Source: Thermoflexia bacterium
GTDB lineage: Bacteria; Chloroflexota; Anaerolineae; B4-G1
Reading direction: 5' to 3'
DNA length: 35,470 bases
NCBI GenBank assembly: GCA_011192155.1
Contig: DUEK01000023.1
Coordinates: forward strand, 1-35,470
Part shown: piece by piece, positions 7,327 to 17,146 of the stretch
Numbering within the stretch: the stretch's first letter is position 1
How the letters are laid out: every line of letters starts with the position of its first letter
Translations under genes and position numbers: made by a program
Notes under the pieces: generated by a model
Database searches by the model: none
The model's input: only the letters and a program-made list of their open reading frames with translations
What the model was told of the DNA's origin: nothing

Positions 7327-8463
7327 ATGAAGAGCAAACCCTTTCACACCGAGCGCTTTTTCGCCATCCACGAATTTACCGCGCCGCATATCCTGTGCGC
7401 GTCTGATTGCGAATCGCTGACTGTGGACGAACTGCTGCAATTGGCCGGTGCGTCGTGGGAATCGTTGGGCCGGCTGCGATTGGGCTATACCGAAAGCCAG
7501 GGCGCTCCCGCGCTCAGAGAGCGCATCGCCGCTCTCTATACCAGCGCGAGCGCCGATCAAATAGTCGGCCTGGGCGCGCCGGAGGAGGGCATTTTCATAA
7601 CACTGCACGCCCTGCTAGAGCCAGACGACGAGGTGATCGTGCTGACACCCTGCTACGATTCGCTGGTCAACGTGGCCGAGCACCTCGGCTGCCGCGTCGT
7701 CCGCTGGTCGCTGGTCGAGGCAGACGAGCCGCCCGCTGGCCCCGGCGGCTGGCGGCTAGACCTCGACGCGCTGGAACAAGCGGTCACACCGCGCACCAAA
7801 CTGGTCATTGTCAACTTTCCGCACAACCCCACCGGCTACCTGCCCTCGCGCGACGAGTGGCGCGCCATCGTCCGCATCGTCGAACGAAGCGGCGCGTGGC
7901 TCTTTTCCGACGAGATGTACCGGGGATTGGAACACGACCTCGCCGCGCGCCTTCCCTCCGGCTGCGATTTGTATGAGCGCGCCGTCACTCTAGCGGGGCT
8001 TTCCAAGACCTATGGGCTGCCGGGGTTGCGCGCTGGCTGGCTGGCGCTGCAAGATAGGTCGCTGCAGGAGCGCATCATGGGCTGGAAAGACTATACCACC
8101 ATCTGCGCCAGCGCGCCCGCCGAGGTTCTGGCTCAAATCGCGCTTCAGGTAGGCGACAAACTAGCCGAGCGCAACCGGCGCATCATCCAGGGCAATCTGG
8201 CGCTGGCGGAACCATTTTTTGCCCGTTGGCAGACCGTTTTCCGCTGGAACCGGCCACAAGCTGGATCGGTGGCTTTCGTCGGACTACGCACCCAATCGGC
8301 GCGCGAGTTTAGCGACCGGCTAGTGGCCGAGCGAGGCGTGCTGCTCCTGCCCAGCACCGGCCTTGGCTTTGGCGATGGCCACGTTCGCTTTGGCCTCGGT
8401 CGGCTCGATTTTCCCGCTGGGTTGGAACAACTGGATCGCTACCTGATAGAGAAGGCTCAATGA
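7327..8463 (+). CDS. Class I/II PLP-dependent aminotransferase
   Basis: A 378-residue fold-type I enzyme. The visible cofactor residues are Asn167 (FPHNPTG), Asp195 and Tyr198 (FSDEMYRG) and the Schiff-base Lys227 (GLSKTYGLPGLRAGW). A C-terminal arginine in HVRFGLGRL would bind the substrate carboxylate. The protein most resembles the large aspartate/aromatic/PatA-like aminotransferase group; the amino donor cannot be assigned. It starts at ATG 7327, 15 bases after the HAD gene. Its stop overlaps the start of the CoA-transferase (ATGA 8460-8463), so the two are translationally coupled and may act in one pathway. Confidence 0.9.
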   Translation: MKSKPFHTERFFAIHEFTAPHILCASDCESLTVDELLQLAGASWESLGRLRLGYTESQGAPALRERIAALYTSASADQIVGLGAPEEGIFITLHALLEPDDEVIVLTPCYDSLVNVAEHLGCRVVRWSLVEADEPPAGPGGWRLDLDALEQAVTPRTKLVIVNFPHNPTGYLPSRDEWRAIVRIVERSGAWLFSDEMYRGLEHDLAARLPSGCDLYERAVTLAGLSKTYGLPGLRAGWLALQDRSLQERIMGWKDYTTICASAPAEVLAQIALQVGDKLAERNRRIIQGNLALAEPFFARWQTVFRWNRPQAGSVAFVGLRTQSAREFSDRLVAERGVLLLPSTGLGFGDGHVRFGLGRLDFPAGLEQLDRYLIEKAQ

Positions 8464-9596
8464 TACTCGACGCCCGCATCCTCGACCTCTCCCGTCTCCT
8501 CCCCGGCCCCTATTGCTCCCGCATCCTGGCCGATTTCGGGGCCGAGGTCGTCAAAATAGAGCGTCCGGGCGGGGGCGATTGGCTGCGCCGTATGCCGCCG
8601 CTGACCGATGGGGAAGGCGTCTTGTTTCAAATCCTCAACCGGGGCAAGAAAAGCCTCACCCTGAACCTAAAGTCCGACGCCGGGCGCGCCATCTTTTTAC
8701 GCCTGGTCGAGACCAGCGACGCGCTCCTGGAGGGGTTCCGCCCCGGAGTGATGGAGCGGCTGGGGCTGGGTTACGAGACGCTGGCCCAGGTCAACCCGCG
8801 CCTGGTCTACTGCTCGCTGAGCGGATACGGGCAAAAAGGCCCCTACCAGCAGCGGGCTGGCCACGATCTGAATTACATTGGCCTGGCGGGCCTATTGGAT
8901 CTGACAGGCGCGCGGGAGGGGCCGCCCATCATTCCGGGCGCTCCGGTGGCCGACCTGACCGGCGCGCTGTGGGCGGCGGTGGGCATCCTGCTGGCGCTGC
9001 TGGCGCGGGAGCGCACGGGCCGGGGACAGCGGGTGGACGGATCGTTCTTGGGAGCGGCGCTTTCGTGCCTGCCGGCGGCCCTGGCCCAGCGCGCCGGGCG
9101 GCAGCCGGTGGAACGAGGCGGCGGCAGCCTCACCGGCGGCCTGATATGCTACCACGTCTATGAGACCCAGGATGGCGAATACATGACGCTGGCAGCATTG
9201 GAACCCGAGTTCTGGGCCGCCTTCTGCCGGGCGGCGGGCCGGGAGGATTTGATAGAGCAACAATTCGCGCCGACGCTCCCCGGCGAGCCGGCTTACGAGG
9301 AGTTACGCGCCATCTTTCACACCCGCACGCGCCAGGAATGGATGGAGGCGCTGAAAGGAACAGACGCCTGCTGCGAGCCGATGTATACCCTCGCTGAGGC
9401 GCTGGCATCCGCCCCGGTGCAGGCGCTGGGGATGCTGAGCGGCGCGGACCTGCTTCCGCCCGTGCAACTCTCGGCCCAACCGGCGCGCCCGGCGCACCCT
9501 GCTCCCGCTCTGGGCCAGCACACCGCCGTGCTACTGGCCGAATTGGGGTACGACGAGCTCGAGGTAGAAAGACTAGAGGGGCAAGGCGTGGTATAA
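8460..9596 (+). CDS. CaiB/BaiF family (class III) CoA-transferase or alpha-methylacyl-CoA racemase-like
   Basis: A 378-residue protein with family III hallmarks: RLLPGPYCSRILADFGAEVV (12-31), VKIERPGGGDW, LNRGKKSLTLNLK (59-71), and GHDLNY with His135 and Asp136, followed by ADLTGA with Asp165. The His-Asp pair and the later Asp align with positions used by alpha-methylacyl-CoA racemase, while true CoA-transferases use the Asp of GHD, so both activities remain possible. Length is typical. Coupled to the aminotransferase by a 4-base overlap. The acyl substrate is unknown. Confidence 0.88.
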   Translation: MILDARILDLSRLLPGPYCSRILADFGAEVVKIERPGGGDWLRRMPPLTDGEGVLFQILNRGKKSLTLNLKSDAGRAIFLRLVETSDALLEGFRPGVMERLGLGYETLAQVNPRLVYCSLSGYGQKGPYQQRAGHDLNYIGLAGLLDLTGAREGPPIIPGAPVADLTGALWAAVGILLALLARERTGRGQRVDGSFLGAALSCLPAALAQRAGRQPVERGGGSLTGGLICYHVYETQDGEYMTLAALEPEFWAAFCRAAGREDLIEQQFAPTLPGEPAYEELRAIFHTRTRQEWMEALKGTDACCEPMYTLAEALASAPVQALGMLSGADLLPPVQLSAQPARPAHPAPALGQHTAVLLAELGYDELEVERLEGQGVV

Positions 9597-9699
9597 TCAG
9601 GGCCTGCAAGTTTGTAAGGACGCATCGTCACCCAACCGTAACACCGCCTTGATGGATAAACAAGATGTTTTGCTACCGGCCACTTTTGCCAAGTTTATG

Positions 9700-9950
9700 A
9701 TTACACCGAGATTCACGGAGAATTCACCGAGACACGCAGAGATTTTTGGAGAGAATCTGTCTGCGCCGAGCAGTGAATTGCCCGGCTGATACACTAAATG
9801 CGATAAATCGCATTGATTGCCAACACGCTTTTAACGTGTTTTCCGTATCAGGCCACGAAAATTCATTCGTGGTCTTGATGATAGAATCAAAATGAGAATT
9901 ACTGATGTCTCAGTGAATCTCTGTGCCTTCTCTACGCTCTCTGTGTAACT
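9700..9950. repeat. Decayed inverted-repeat element with three internal hairpins
   Basis: The 407-base gap after the CoA-transferase is mostly filled by this element. The left part (9700-9750, ttacaccgagattcacggag) and the right part (about 9910-9950, ctctgtgccttctctacgct) are imperfect reverse complements. Between them are three hairpins in a row: aatgcga/tcgcatt (9797-9803, 9808-9814), aacacg/cgtgtt (9822-9827, 9835-9840) and ccacgaa/ttcgtgg (9853-9859, 9866-9872). A related ctctgtg-rich tract is at 31381-31408. No coding capacity is seen. Confidence 0.5.
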
Positions 9951-10105
9951 GTTTTTGACGCCTCTGAAAAAGTGTCCAGTAGTGAAAGGATGGCCAGGAT
10001 ATAATGAAGACGCCAAACGAGATTCCAAGAGTTCTATCTGAGGCGTGGAAACCCTGGGACGCTGGCCCGCGCTCAACAACTCCTCGTGTTCCCCAGGAGA
10101 GTGGA

Positions 10106-11692
10106 ATGAAATCTGACGTACACATTTTGATAGTGGACGACAGTCAGGCTATAAGGGATTTCGTCATCCAGGCCCTCGGCAGCCAAGAGGGATTCACCGT
10201 ACTAGAGGCGCGCGACGGAGCTGAGGGTCTGGAGATGGCCCTGGCCGATCCACCAGATCTGATGCTGCTCGATTATGAAATGCCGCGTCTCAGTGGCCTC
10301 CAGGTCGTGGAAGCCTTGCGCGAGCGGCAGGCCGATATCCCCGTCATTCTGATAACGTCTCACGGTTCCGAGGCCATCGCCGTGGAACTTTTCCGCAAGG
10401 GAGTGAAGGACTATATGAACAAACCCTTCACAGCCGAAGAGATGATGGACGCCATCGAGCGGGCGCTCACCGAGGTGCGCCTGCGGCGGGAAAAGGAAGC
10501 CCTCACCCAACGGCTGACCGCATCCAACCGGCAATTGCAGCGCCGGGTGCAAGAGATGGACATCCTATACCGGGTGGGAAAATCGGTCACATCCCTGCTC
10601 TCCAGGGAACAATTGATGGAGCGGATCCTGGATGCCGTCTTTTACGTCATCGGCGCGGAAGAAGCGGTGCTGATGCTGATGGACGAGGAAAGCGGTCGCT
10701 TGCGGACCGAAGTTCACCGCCAGCGGGTGCCCGGCGAGTTGCAAGAAACTACCGGCCGCAGCGTCGAGGAATTGGCGGACGACGCGGCCCGCAAAGGAAA
10801 GGCTACCGCCACCGGCGCTATGCTCTCGGCGCCGCTCAAAGTAGGCAACAAGATCATCGGGACGCTGGGACTGGGCAACCGCGTGAGCGCGCAACCCTTT
10901 ACCGGACACGACCAGCAACTGTTGCTGGCTCTGGCCGACTATGCCGCCATCGCTGTCGAGAATATGCGCCTCTACGAGGAGGTGCGCCAGGCCGACCGGA
11001 CCAAGTCGGAGTTTGTCTCCTTTGTCGCTCACGAATTGGGCACGCCAATGACGTCTATACTTGGCTACGCCGACGTGCTGGCGAATAAAGAATTCGGCTC
11101 GTTGGCTCCAGAGCAAGAGCGGTTTGTCAGCATAATCCGCAGAAACGTAGAGCGCATGCAACTACTGGTCTCTGATCTGCAAGATGTCTCTCGGATCGAG
11201 ACCGGGCAGTTGTTGCTGGAACTGAGGACGATAGCCCTGGCGGACGTGCTGAAGGATGTTCTACAAGCTACTCAAGTGGAGATGGATGCCCGGTCGCAGC
11301 AATTGACGGTAGAGTTGCCAGAGGATCTGCCGCCGGTTTGCGCCGACCCCGCGCGGTTGACCCAGATTTTGATCAACTTGCTCAGCAACGCCTACAAATA
11401 CACCCCCGAAGACGGCCACATCCGCGTGCGGGCCTGGTTACAGAACGATTATGTGAACTGCGCCGTCTCTGATACCGGCATTGGCATCTCGCCGGAGAAT
11501 ATGTCCAAGCTGTTCACAAAATTCTTCCGTTCAAGCGACCCGGCGGTACGCAATATACCTGGCACCGGGTTGGGATTATCCATCGTCAAGAGCCTGGTGG
11601 AGCTTCAGGGCGGGGCGATTGAGGTGGAGAGCAAGGAGGGGCAAGGAACAACCTTCACCTTCACTGTGCCGGTCGCCGCGATGGGGCAGTGA
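10106..11692 (+). CDS. Receiver-GAF-histidine kinase signalling protein
   Basis: A 528-residue cytoplasmic protein with no membrane helix. An N-terminal receiver domain (1-120) has Asp11-Asp12, phospho-acceptor Asp56 (LLDYEMP) and Lys106 (NKPF). A coiled linker (about 121-155) leads to a GAF domain (about 165-290), HisKA with His309 (FVAHELGTPM), and HATPase (N box NLLSNAYKYTP, G1 DTGIGI, G2 GTGLGLSIVKSL). All key residues are present. ATG 10106 is preferred to the earlier in-frame ATG 10004: AGGAGA (10095-10100) precedes it, the receiver begins there, and a TATAAT (10000-10005) overlaps the earlier codon. The signal sensed and the output partner are unknown; no response regulator gene adjoins it. 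Confidence 0.9.
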   Translation: MKSDVHILIVDDSQAIRDFVIQALGSQEGFTVLEARDGAEGLEMALADPPDLMLLDYEMPRLSGLQVVEALRERQADIPVILITSHGSEAIAVELFRKGVKDYMNKPFTAEEMMDAIERALTEVRLRREKEALTQRLTASNRQLQRRVQEMDILYRVGKSVTSLLSREQLMERILDAVFYVIGAEEAVLMLMDEESGRLRTEVHRQRVPGELQETTGRSVEELADDAARKGKATATGAMLSAPLKVGNKIIGTLGLGNRVSAQPFTGHDQQLLLALADYAAIAVENMRLYEEVRQADRTKSEFVSFVAHELGTPMTSILGYADVLANKEFGSLAPEQERFVSIIRRNVERMQLLVSDLQDVSRIETGQLLLELRTIALADVLKDVLQATQVEMDARSQQLTVELPEDLPPVCADPARLTQILINLLSNAYKYTPEDGHIRVRAWLQNDYVNCAVSDTGIGISPENMSKLFTKFFRSSDPAVRNIPGTGLGLSIVKSLVELQGGAIEVESKEGQGTTFTFTVPVAAMGQ

Positions 11693-11776
11693 CCCAGGCG
11701 CTGCCAAGCTCCATCTTACCGAGCGAAATGGAAAAGGTTATCTAATTCTCAGTAATTCCCGTCAAGGGAGAAAACA

Positions 11777-11799
11777 CGGCTACAAAACGGGAGTTGCTG
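11777..11799 (+). repeat. Dispersed repeat family B, partial copy
   Basis: cggctacaaaacgggagttg plus ctg matches the right half of a repeat found at 30209-30262 and 32932-33050, with one difference (gag for gaa). It lies in the 403-base gap between the kinase and the lipoate ligase. The remaining bases of that gap before 11886 show no gene or clear signal. Confidence 0.5.
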
Positions 11800-11885
11800 T
11801 TTAACCCTCGTTCTTGGCTAAATTTCCCTAGCGCCGTCTCTTCCCAGGTCTGTGCAACCGACGTTCAAGTAATTACGATCTCTCA

Positions 11886-12069
11886 ACCTATTTTCCGCAC
11901 CTCTGGACAACTTGATTTGGAGCTTGCCACTTTGTTCTCCCGAACCCAATTTGGGCAGATCCGCCGTCTGAGTCAGTGAGAAACCAGGTTTTTTTGAAAA
12001 AACCTGGTTTCTTTCCCCGACTTTTTGAAAAAGATACAAATAGGCTGCGTCAGGGTGCGAAATATAGGC
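11886..12069 (-). mobile_element. MITE-like element family A, copy 2 (184 bp, reverse orientation)
   Basis: The reverse complement aligns end to end with the element at 1014-1195, with scattered substitutions and single-base indels. The ends are acctattttccgca (11886-11899) and tgcgaaatataggc (12056-12069). TCA flanks both sides (11883-11885, 12070-12072), a possible 3-bp target duplication. The central palindrome spans 11979-12012. It lies just upstream of the lplA ribosome binding site, the same type of position as copy 1 relative to amaP. Confidence 0.75.
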
Positions 12070-12095
12070 TCAATCATAAAAATAGGAGGCACACA

Positions 12096-13133
12096 ATGAA
12101 ACTCTATCGTCTCGAAACTGTATCCTGGCAGGATTCTCAACTGCTCTACCACGCCCTGCCCCGCGTGAACCGCGAAGGAGTGATCCTCTGCTCCCCGGCC
12201 ACGACCTACGTCTGCATCGGTTACTTCCAGGACGCCGAGCAGGAGGTGGACGTACCGTTCTGCCGCGAGAACGACATCCCCGTCTTCCGGCGCGAGGTCG
12301 GCGGCGGCGCGGTCTACCTGGATGGGGCGCAGCTCTTTTGGCAGCTCGTCATCCACAAAAATAACCCGCTCGTCCCCGCCGGCAAGGACGCCTTTTACCG
12401 CAAGTTCCTCCAGCCGCCCATTGAGGCCTACCGGGCGCTGGGCATCCCGGCCGAGTACAAGCCGGTCAATGACATCATCGCCAACAACCGCAAGGTCTCT
12501 GGCACCGGCGTGGGTGAGATTGAGGACTATATCATTTTCGTGGGCAATCTGATCGTGGATTTCAACTATGAGATGATGACCCGTGTGCTCAACGTACCCG
12601 ACGAAAAGTTCCGCGACAAAGTCTACAAGACGCTCCACGAGAACCTCTCGACCATCAAGCGCGAGATTGAGGATGTGCCGCCGACAGACGAACTGTGGAC
12701 GCTGATGGCGGACAAGTTCGCCGAGCTACTGGGGCCGATGGAAGTAGTGACGACGGTAGACGCAGAATGGCGCGCCAAGACAGACGAAATGGCGGCGCGC
12801 TTTCTCAACGACGAGTGGTTGCTCCGGAGCAGACCACAGCGCCCAGGTCACCAGGTCAAGATCCGTGACGGTGTCGAAATCAGACACAAGATGCACAAAG
12901 CACCCGGCGGCCTCATCCGCGCCACTGCCCAAGTGAAAGAAGGCGTTATCACCCACGTAGAGTTTTCCGGCGACTTTTTCTTTTACCCGGCGGAGCAGTT
13001 GGAGAACCTGGAGGCGGCATTAGCGGGCGTACCGGTCGGGAAAGTTGAGCAGACCGTCGCCCGCTTTTACGAGGAGCACAACATCGAAAGCCCCGGCGTC
13101 ACGCCGGCCGACTTTGTGCAGGTGCTCGCCTGA
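12096..13133 (+). CDS. lplA: Lipoate-protein ligase A family protein
   Basis: A 345-residue member of the biotin/lipoate ligase family, which attaches lipoic acid (or a related group) to E2 and GcvH proteins. Key segments are FRREVGGGAVYLDGAQLFW (the RRxxGGGxV lipoyl-AMP site), the downstream lysine-bearing NNRKVSGTGVG, and FVGNLIVDFNY. A C-terminal domain with GGLIRATAQVKEGVI and FSGDFFFYP corresponds to the LplA accessory domain. ATG 12096 is chosen because AGGAGG (12084-12089) precedes it; the frame is open further upstream only through the transposon-like element. No lipB or lipA is nearby. Substrate specificity (lipoate or octanoate) cannot be told. Confidence 0.85.
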   Translation: MKLYRLETVSWQDSQLLYHALPRVNREGVILCSPATTYVCIGYFQDAEQEVDVPFCRENDIPVFRREVGGGAVYLDGAQLFWQLVIHKNNPLVPAGKDAFYRKFLQPPIEAYRALGIPAEYKPVNDIIANNRKVSGTGVGEIEDYIIFVGNLIVDFNYEMMTRVLNVPDEKFRDKVYKTLHENLSTIKREIEDVPPTDELWTLMADKFAELLGPMEVVTTVDAEWRAKTDEMAARFLNDEWLLRSRPQRPGHQVKIRDGVEIRHKMHKAPGGLIRATAQVKEGVITHVEFSGDFFFYPAEQLENLEAALAGVPVGKVEQTVARFYEEHNIESPGVTPADFVQVLA

Positions 13134-13234
13134 TATAGCGATAGCCTGGCGGCGGAGAACATAGCCCTGACCAAGATTATCCTGACCGCCCGCAGCCGCA
13201 ACGCGGCTGGTGCTCAGAAACAACTGACCCAAAA

Positions 13235-13270
13235 CCCCAGGGTCTCACAGATCCCTGGGGCTTTCTTTTA
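13235..13270 (+). terminator. Rho-independent terminator after lplA
   Basis: A perfect 8-bp stem ccccaggg (13235-13242) and ccctgggg (13253-13260) with a 10-base loop is followed by ctttctttta. It separates lplA from glmS. Confidence 0.85.
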
Positions 13271-13350
13271 GCGGCGGATATTACGCCCCTGTCTCTACAA
13301 ACACCGGTCTCACCGTCACGAGCGTGATCTCGATCAGGGAACGCTTTCCC

Positions 13351-13379
13351 TTTTCCTACAATAGAGGTGATGTTATAAT
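13351..13379 (+). promoter_or_regulatory. Putative glmS promoter
   Basis: TTTTCC (13351-13356), 17 bases, then TATAAT (13374-13379), 70 bases before the glmS start. The same two hexamers at the same spacing occur before mreB. Confidence 0.6.
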
Positions 13380-13449
13380 CCCTCTCGCTGACGCACCGCT
13401 AATCGCGTATCTAGTCGCTCGTGAACTTGCTTCAAATAGGAGGAAATCT

Positions 13450-15294
<1,845 letters not shown>

Positions 15295-15354
15295 ACCCTA
15301 CGTTCCAAGTCGTACCCTGGACATCGGACGTAGGGACGTATGACTGGAGGTATT

Positions 15355-17145
15355 ATGTGCGGTATTTTCGGCATCGTCGTAGAAAAAGAACAACCCCTGG
15401 GCCAAATCCTCACCGAGGCCGGGCTGCGGCTTTCCTACCGGGGATACGATTCGGTCGGCTGCGCCACGCTGCAAGAGAACGGCGTGATTGATCTGCGCAA
15501 AGACGTGGGCAAGGTGGACGAGGTGGCGGCGCGGCTGCGATTCGCCGAGATGGCCGGCCTGCGCGGCATCACCCAATTGCGCTGGGCCACTTTTGGCGCT
15601 CCTTCTCAAATCAACGCTCAACCCCACCTAGATTCCGACGGCGACCTGGTGGGCGCGCACAACGGCAACGTGGTCAACAATGTCGCGCTGCGCCAACAAT
15701 TCATCACCGAGGGAATGATGGTCCGCTCGACCAACGACGGCGAGTCCTGTGTCCACGCCGTGGAACGATACGTGGATCAGGGATATGATATGGTGGACGC
15801 CATCCGCCGCGCTTATCACGATCTAGAAGGAGACTATGCCTTTGTCATCGGGCGTGTGGGGGAAAACCGGCTGTACGCCTTTAAAAAAGGCTCCGGCCTG
15901 GTGGCCGGCCTGTCCGAGGAATTCACTTGCGTCTCCTCCGACCTGCCCTCCATCCTGCCGCTCACCCGCCGCATCCTGCGCGTGCAAGATGGCGAGATCG
16001 TCATCCTCCGGGCCGGCCAGGTGGAACTACGGCGGGTGGAGGATGGCAGCCTCGTCGAGCGTGAGATCGAGCAAGTGACCGAGAGTATGGAGGCTGCCGA
16101 AAAGGGTGGCTACTCTCACTTTATGCTCAAAGAGATTCACGAGCAGCCCGGCGTGGCTGGGGAACTGATCCACCTGCTGGAAGCCTCATCCCACATCGCG
16201 CCGATGATTGAGCGCATAGCAAAAGCGCGTCATCTCTACCTGGTCGGCTGCGGCACCAGTTACCATGCCTGTATGCTGGGCGCCGTCTACCTGGCCCGGT
16301 TGGCCGGACGGGCCGCCATCCCGGTGCTGGCGCCCCAGTTCATCCCCCAGTACGGGCCGGCGCTGGGGCCGGAGGACGTGGGGATTTTCGTCAGTCAGAG
16401 CGGCGAGACCAAAGACGTGCTCAACGCGCTCGCAGTCGCGCGCGAGCGGGAAATGGGTATTCTGGGGCTGGTCAACGTGCTCGGCTCCACTCTGATGAAC
16501 GTGAGCGAGTACTATTTGCCCCTGGCCTGCGGCTATGAGATCAGCGTCCCGGCCACCAAGACCTTTACTAATCAGGCGGTGGCCTTCCTGTACCTGGCGC
16601 TGCGGATGGGGGGACATTCCACCGAGCCGCTGGCCCGCCTGCCCAATCTGCTGGAAGAGACGCTGGCACTGGTCGAGCCGCAGGCAGCGGCACTGGAGCC
16701 GGTTATGGCCGGTCAGGATGACCTCTATTGCCTGGGCTATGGCCTCACCTACCCCATCGCGCTGGAGGGTGCGCTCAAGCTCAAGGAAGTGACCTACGCT
16801 CACTGCGAGGGCATGCTCTCGACCGAGTTCAAACACGGGCCGCTCTCGGCCGTGTACGAGGGCTACCCGGTCATCTTTGTCGCCGGGCCGGAGGATGTGT
16901 CGCTGCTGGTGAGCGGCATCAACGAGACCACCTGCCGGGGAGGGCAGGCCATCGTCATCGGGGAGGAGAACGAGCAGCTGCGGGTCAACGCCCACGACCT
17001 AATCCTGCTGCCTTCGGCCGGCCCGCTCCTCAATCCGCTGCTGGCGACCCTGCCGCTGCAACTGCTATCCTACCGGCTCAGCCTGGCCCGGGGCTACGAT
17101 CCTGATTTTCCACGCAATCTGAGCAAGACGCTGACGGTGGATTGA
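15355..17145 (+). CDS. GlmS paralogue: glutaminase plus double SIS protein with altered glutamine site
   Basis: A 596-residue protein with the full GlmS layout: MCGIFG with Cys2, HNGNVVNN, NDGE, then SIS domains with CGTSYHAC, SQSGETKDVL, ATKTFTN, KLKEVTYAHCEG, EFKHGP and the end LSKTLTVD. It differs from the neighbouring GlmS in the glutaminase pocket: the THG histidine is Phe80 (RWATFGAP) and the NAHPH first histidine is Gln89 (NAQPH). The isomerase/transferase half keeps its catalytic Glu and His. It may have weak glutaminase activity or use another amino donor or sugar. ATG 15355 follows TGGAGG. The 60-base gap from glmS contains an 8-bp hairpin (15296-15303, 15328-15335). The GT4 gene starts one base after its stop. 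Confidence 0.85.
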   Translation: MCGIFGIVVEKEQPLGQILTEAGLRLSYRGYDSVGCATLQENGVIDLRKDVGKVDEVAARLRFAEMAGLRGITQLRWATFGAPSQINAQPHLDSDGDLVGAHNGNVVNNVALRQQFITEGMMVRSTNDGESCVHAVERYVDQGYDMVDAIRRAYHDLEGDYAFVIGRVGENRLYAFKKGSGLVAGLSEEFTCVSSDLPSILPLTRRILRVQDGEIVILRAGQVELRRVEDGSLVEREIEQVTESMEAAEKGGYSHFMLKEIHEQPGVAGELIHLLEASSHIAPMIERIAKARHLYLVGCGTSYHACMLGAVYLARLAGRAAIPVLAPQFIPQYGPALGPEDVGIFVSQSGETKDVLNALAVAREREMGILGLVNVLGSTLMNVSEYYLPLACGYEISVPATKTFTNQAVAFLYLALRMGGHSTEPLARLPNLLEETLALVEPQAAALEPVMAGQDDLYCLGYGLTYPIALEGALKLKEVTYAHCEGMLSTEFKHGPLSAVYEGYPVIFVAGPEDVSLLVSGINETTCRGGQAIVIGEENEQLRVNAHDLILLPSAGPLLNPLLATLPLQLLSYRLSLARGYDPDFPRNLSKTLTVD

Positions 17146-17146
17146 A

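Noticed and set aside
9592-9597. TATAAT at the end of the CoA-transferase gene
   Set aside because: No acceptable -35 is found at 16-18 bases and the next gene is about 500 bases away.
10004-10105. Earlier start for the receiver-kinase protein
   Set aside because: The extra 34 residues precede the receiver fold, a TATAAT overlaps the codon, and ATG 10106 has a good ribosome binding site.
13380-13449. glmS ribozyme in the glmS leader
   Set aside because: The leader after the -10 is about 65 bases and the conserved core around the cleavage site could not be found.
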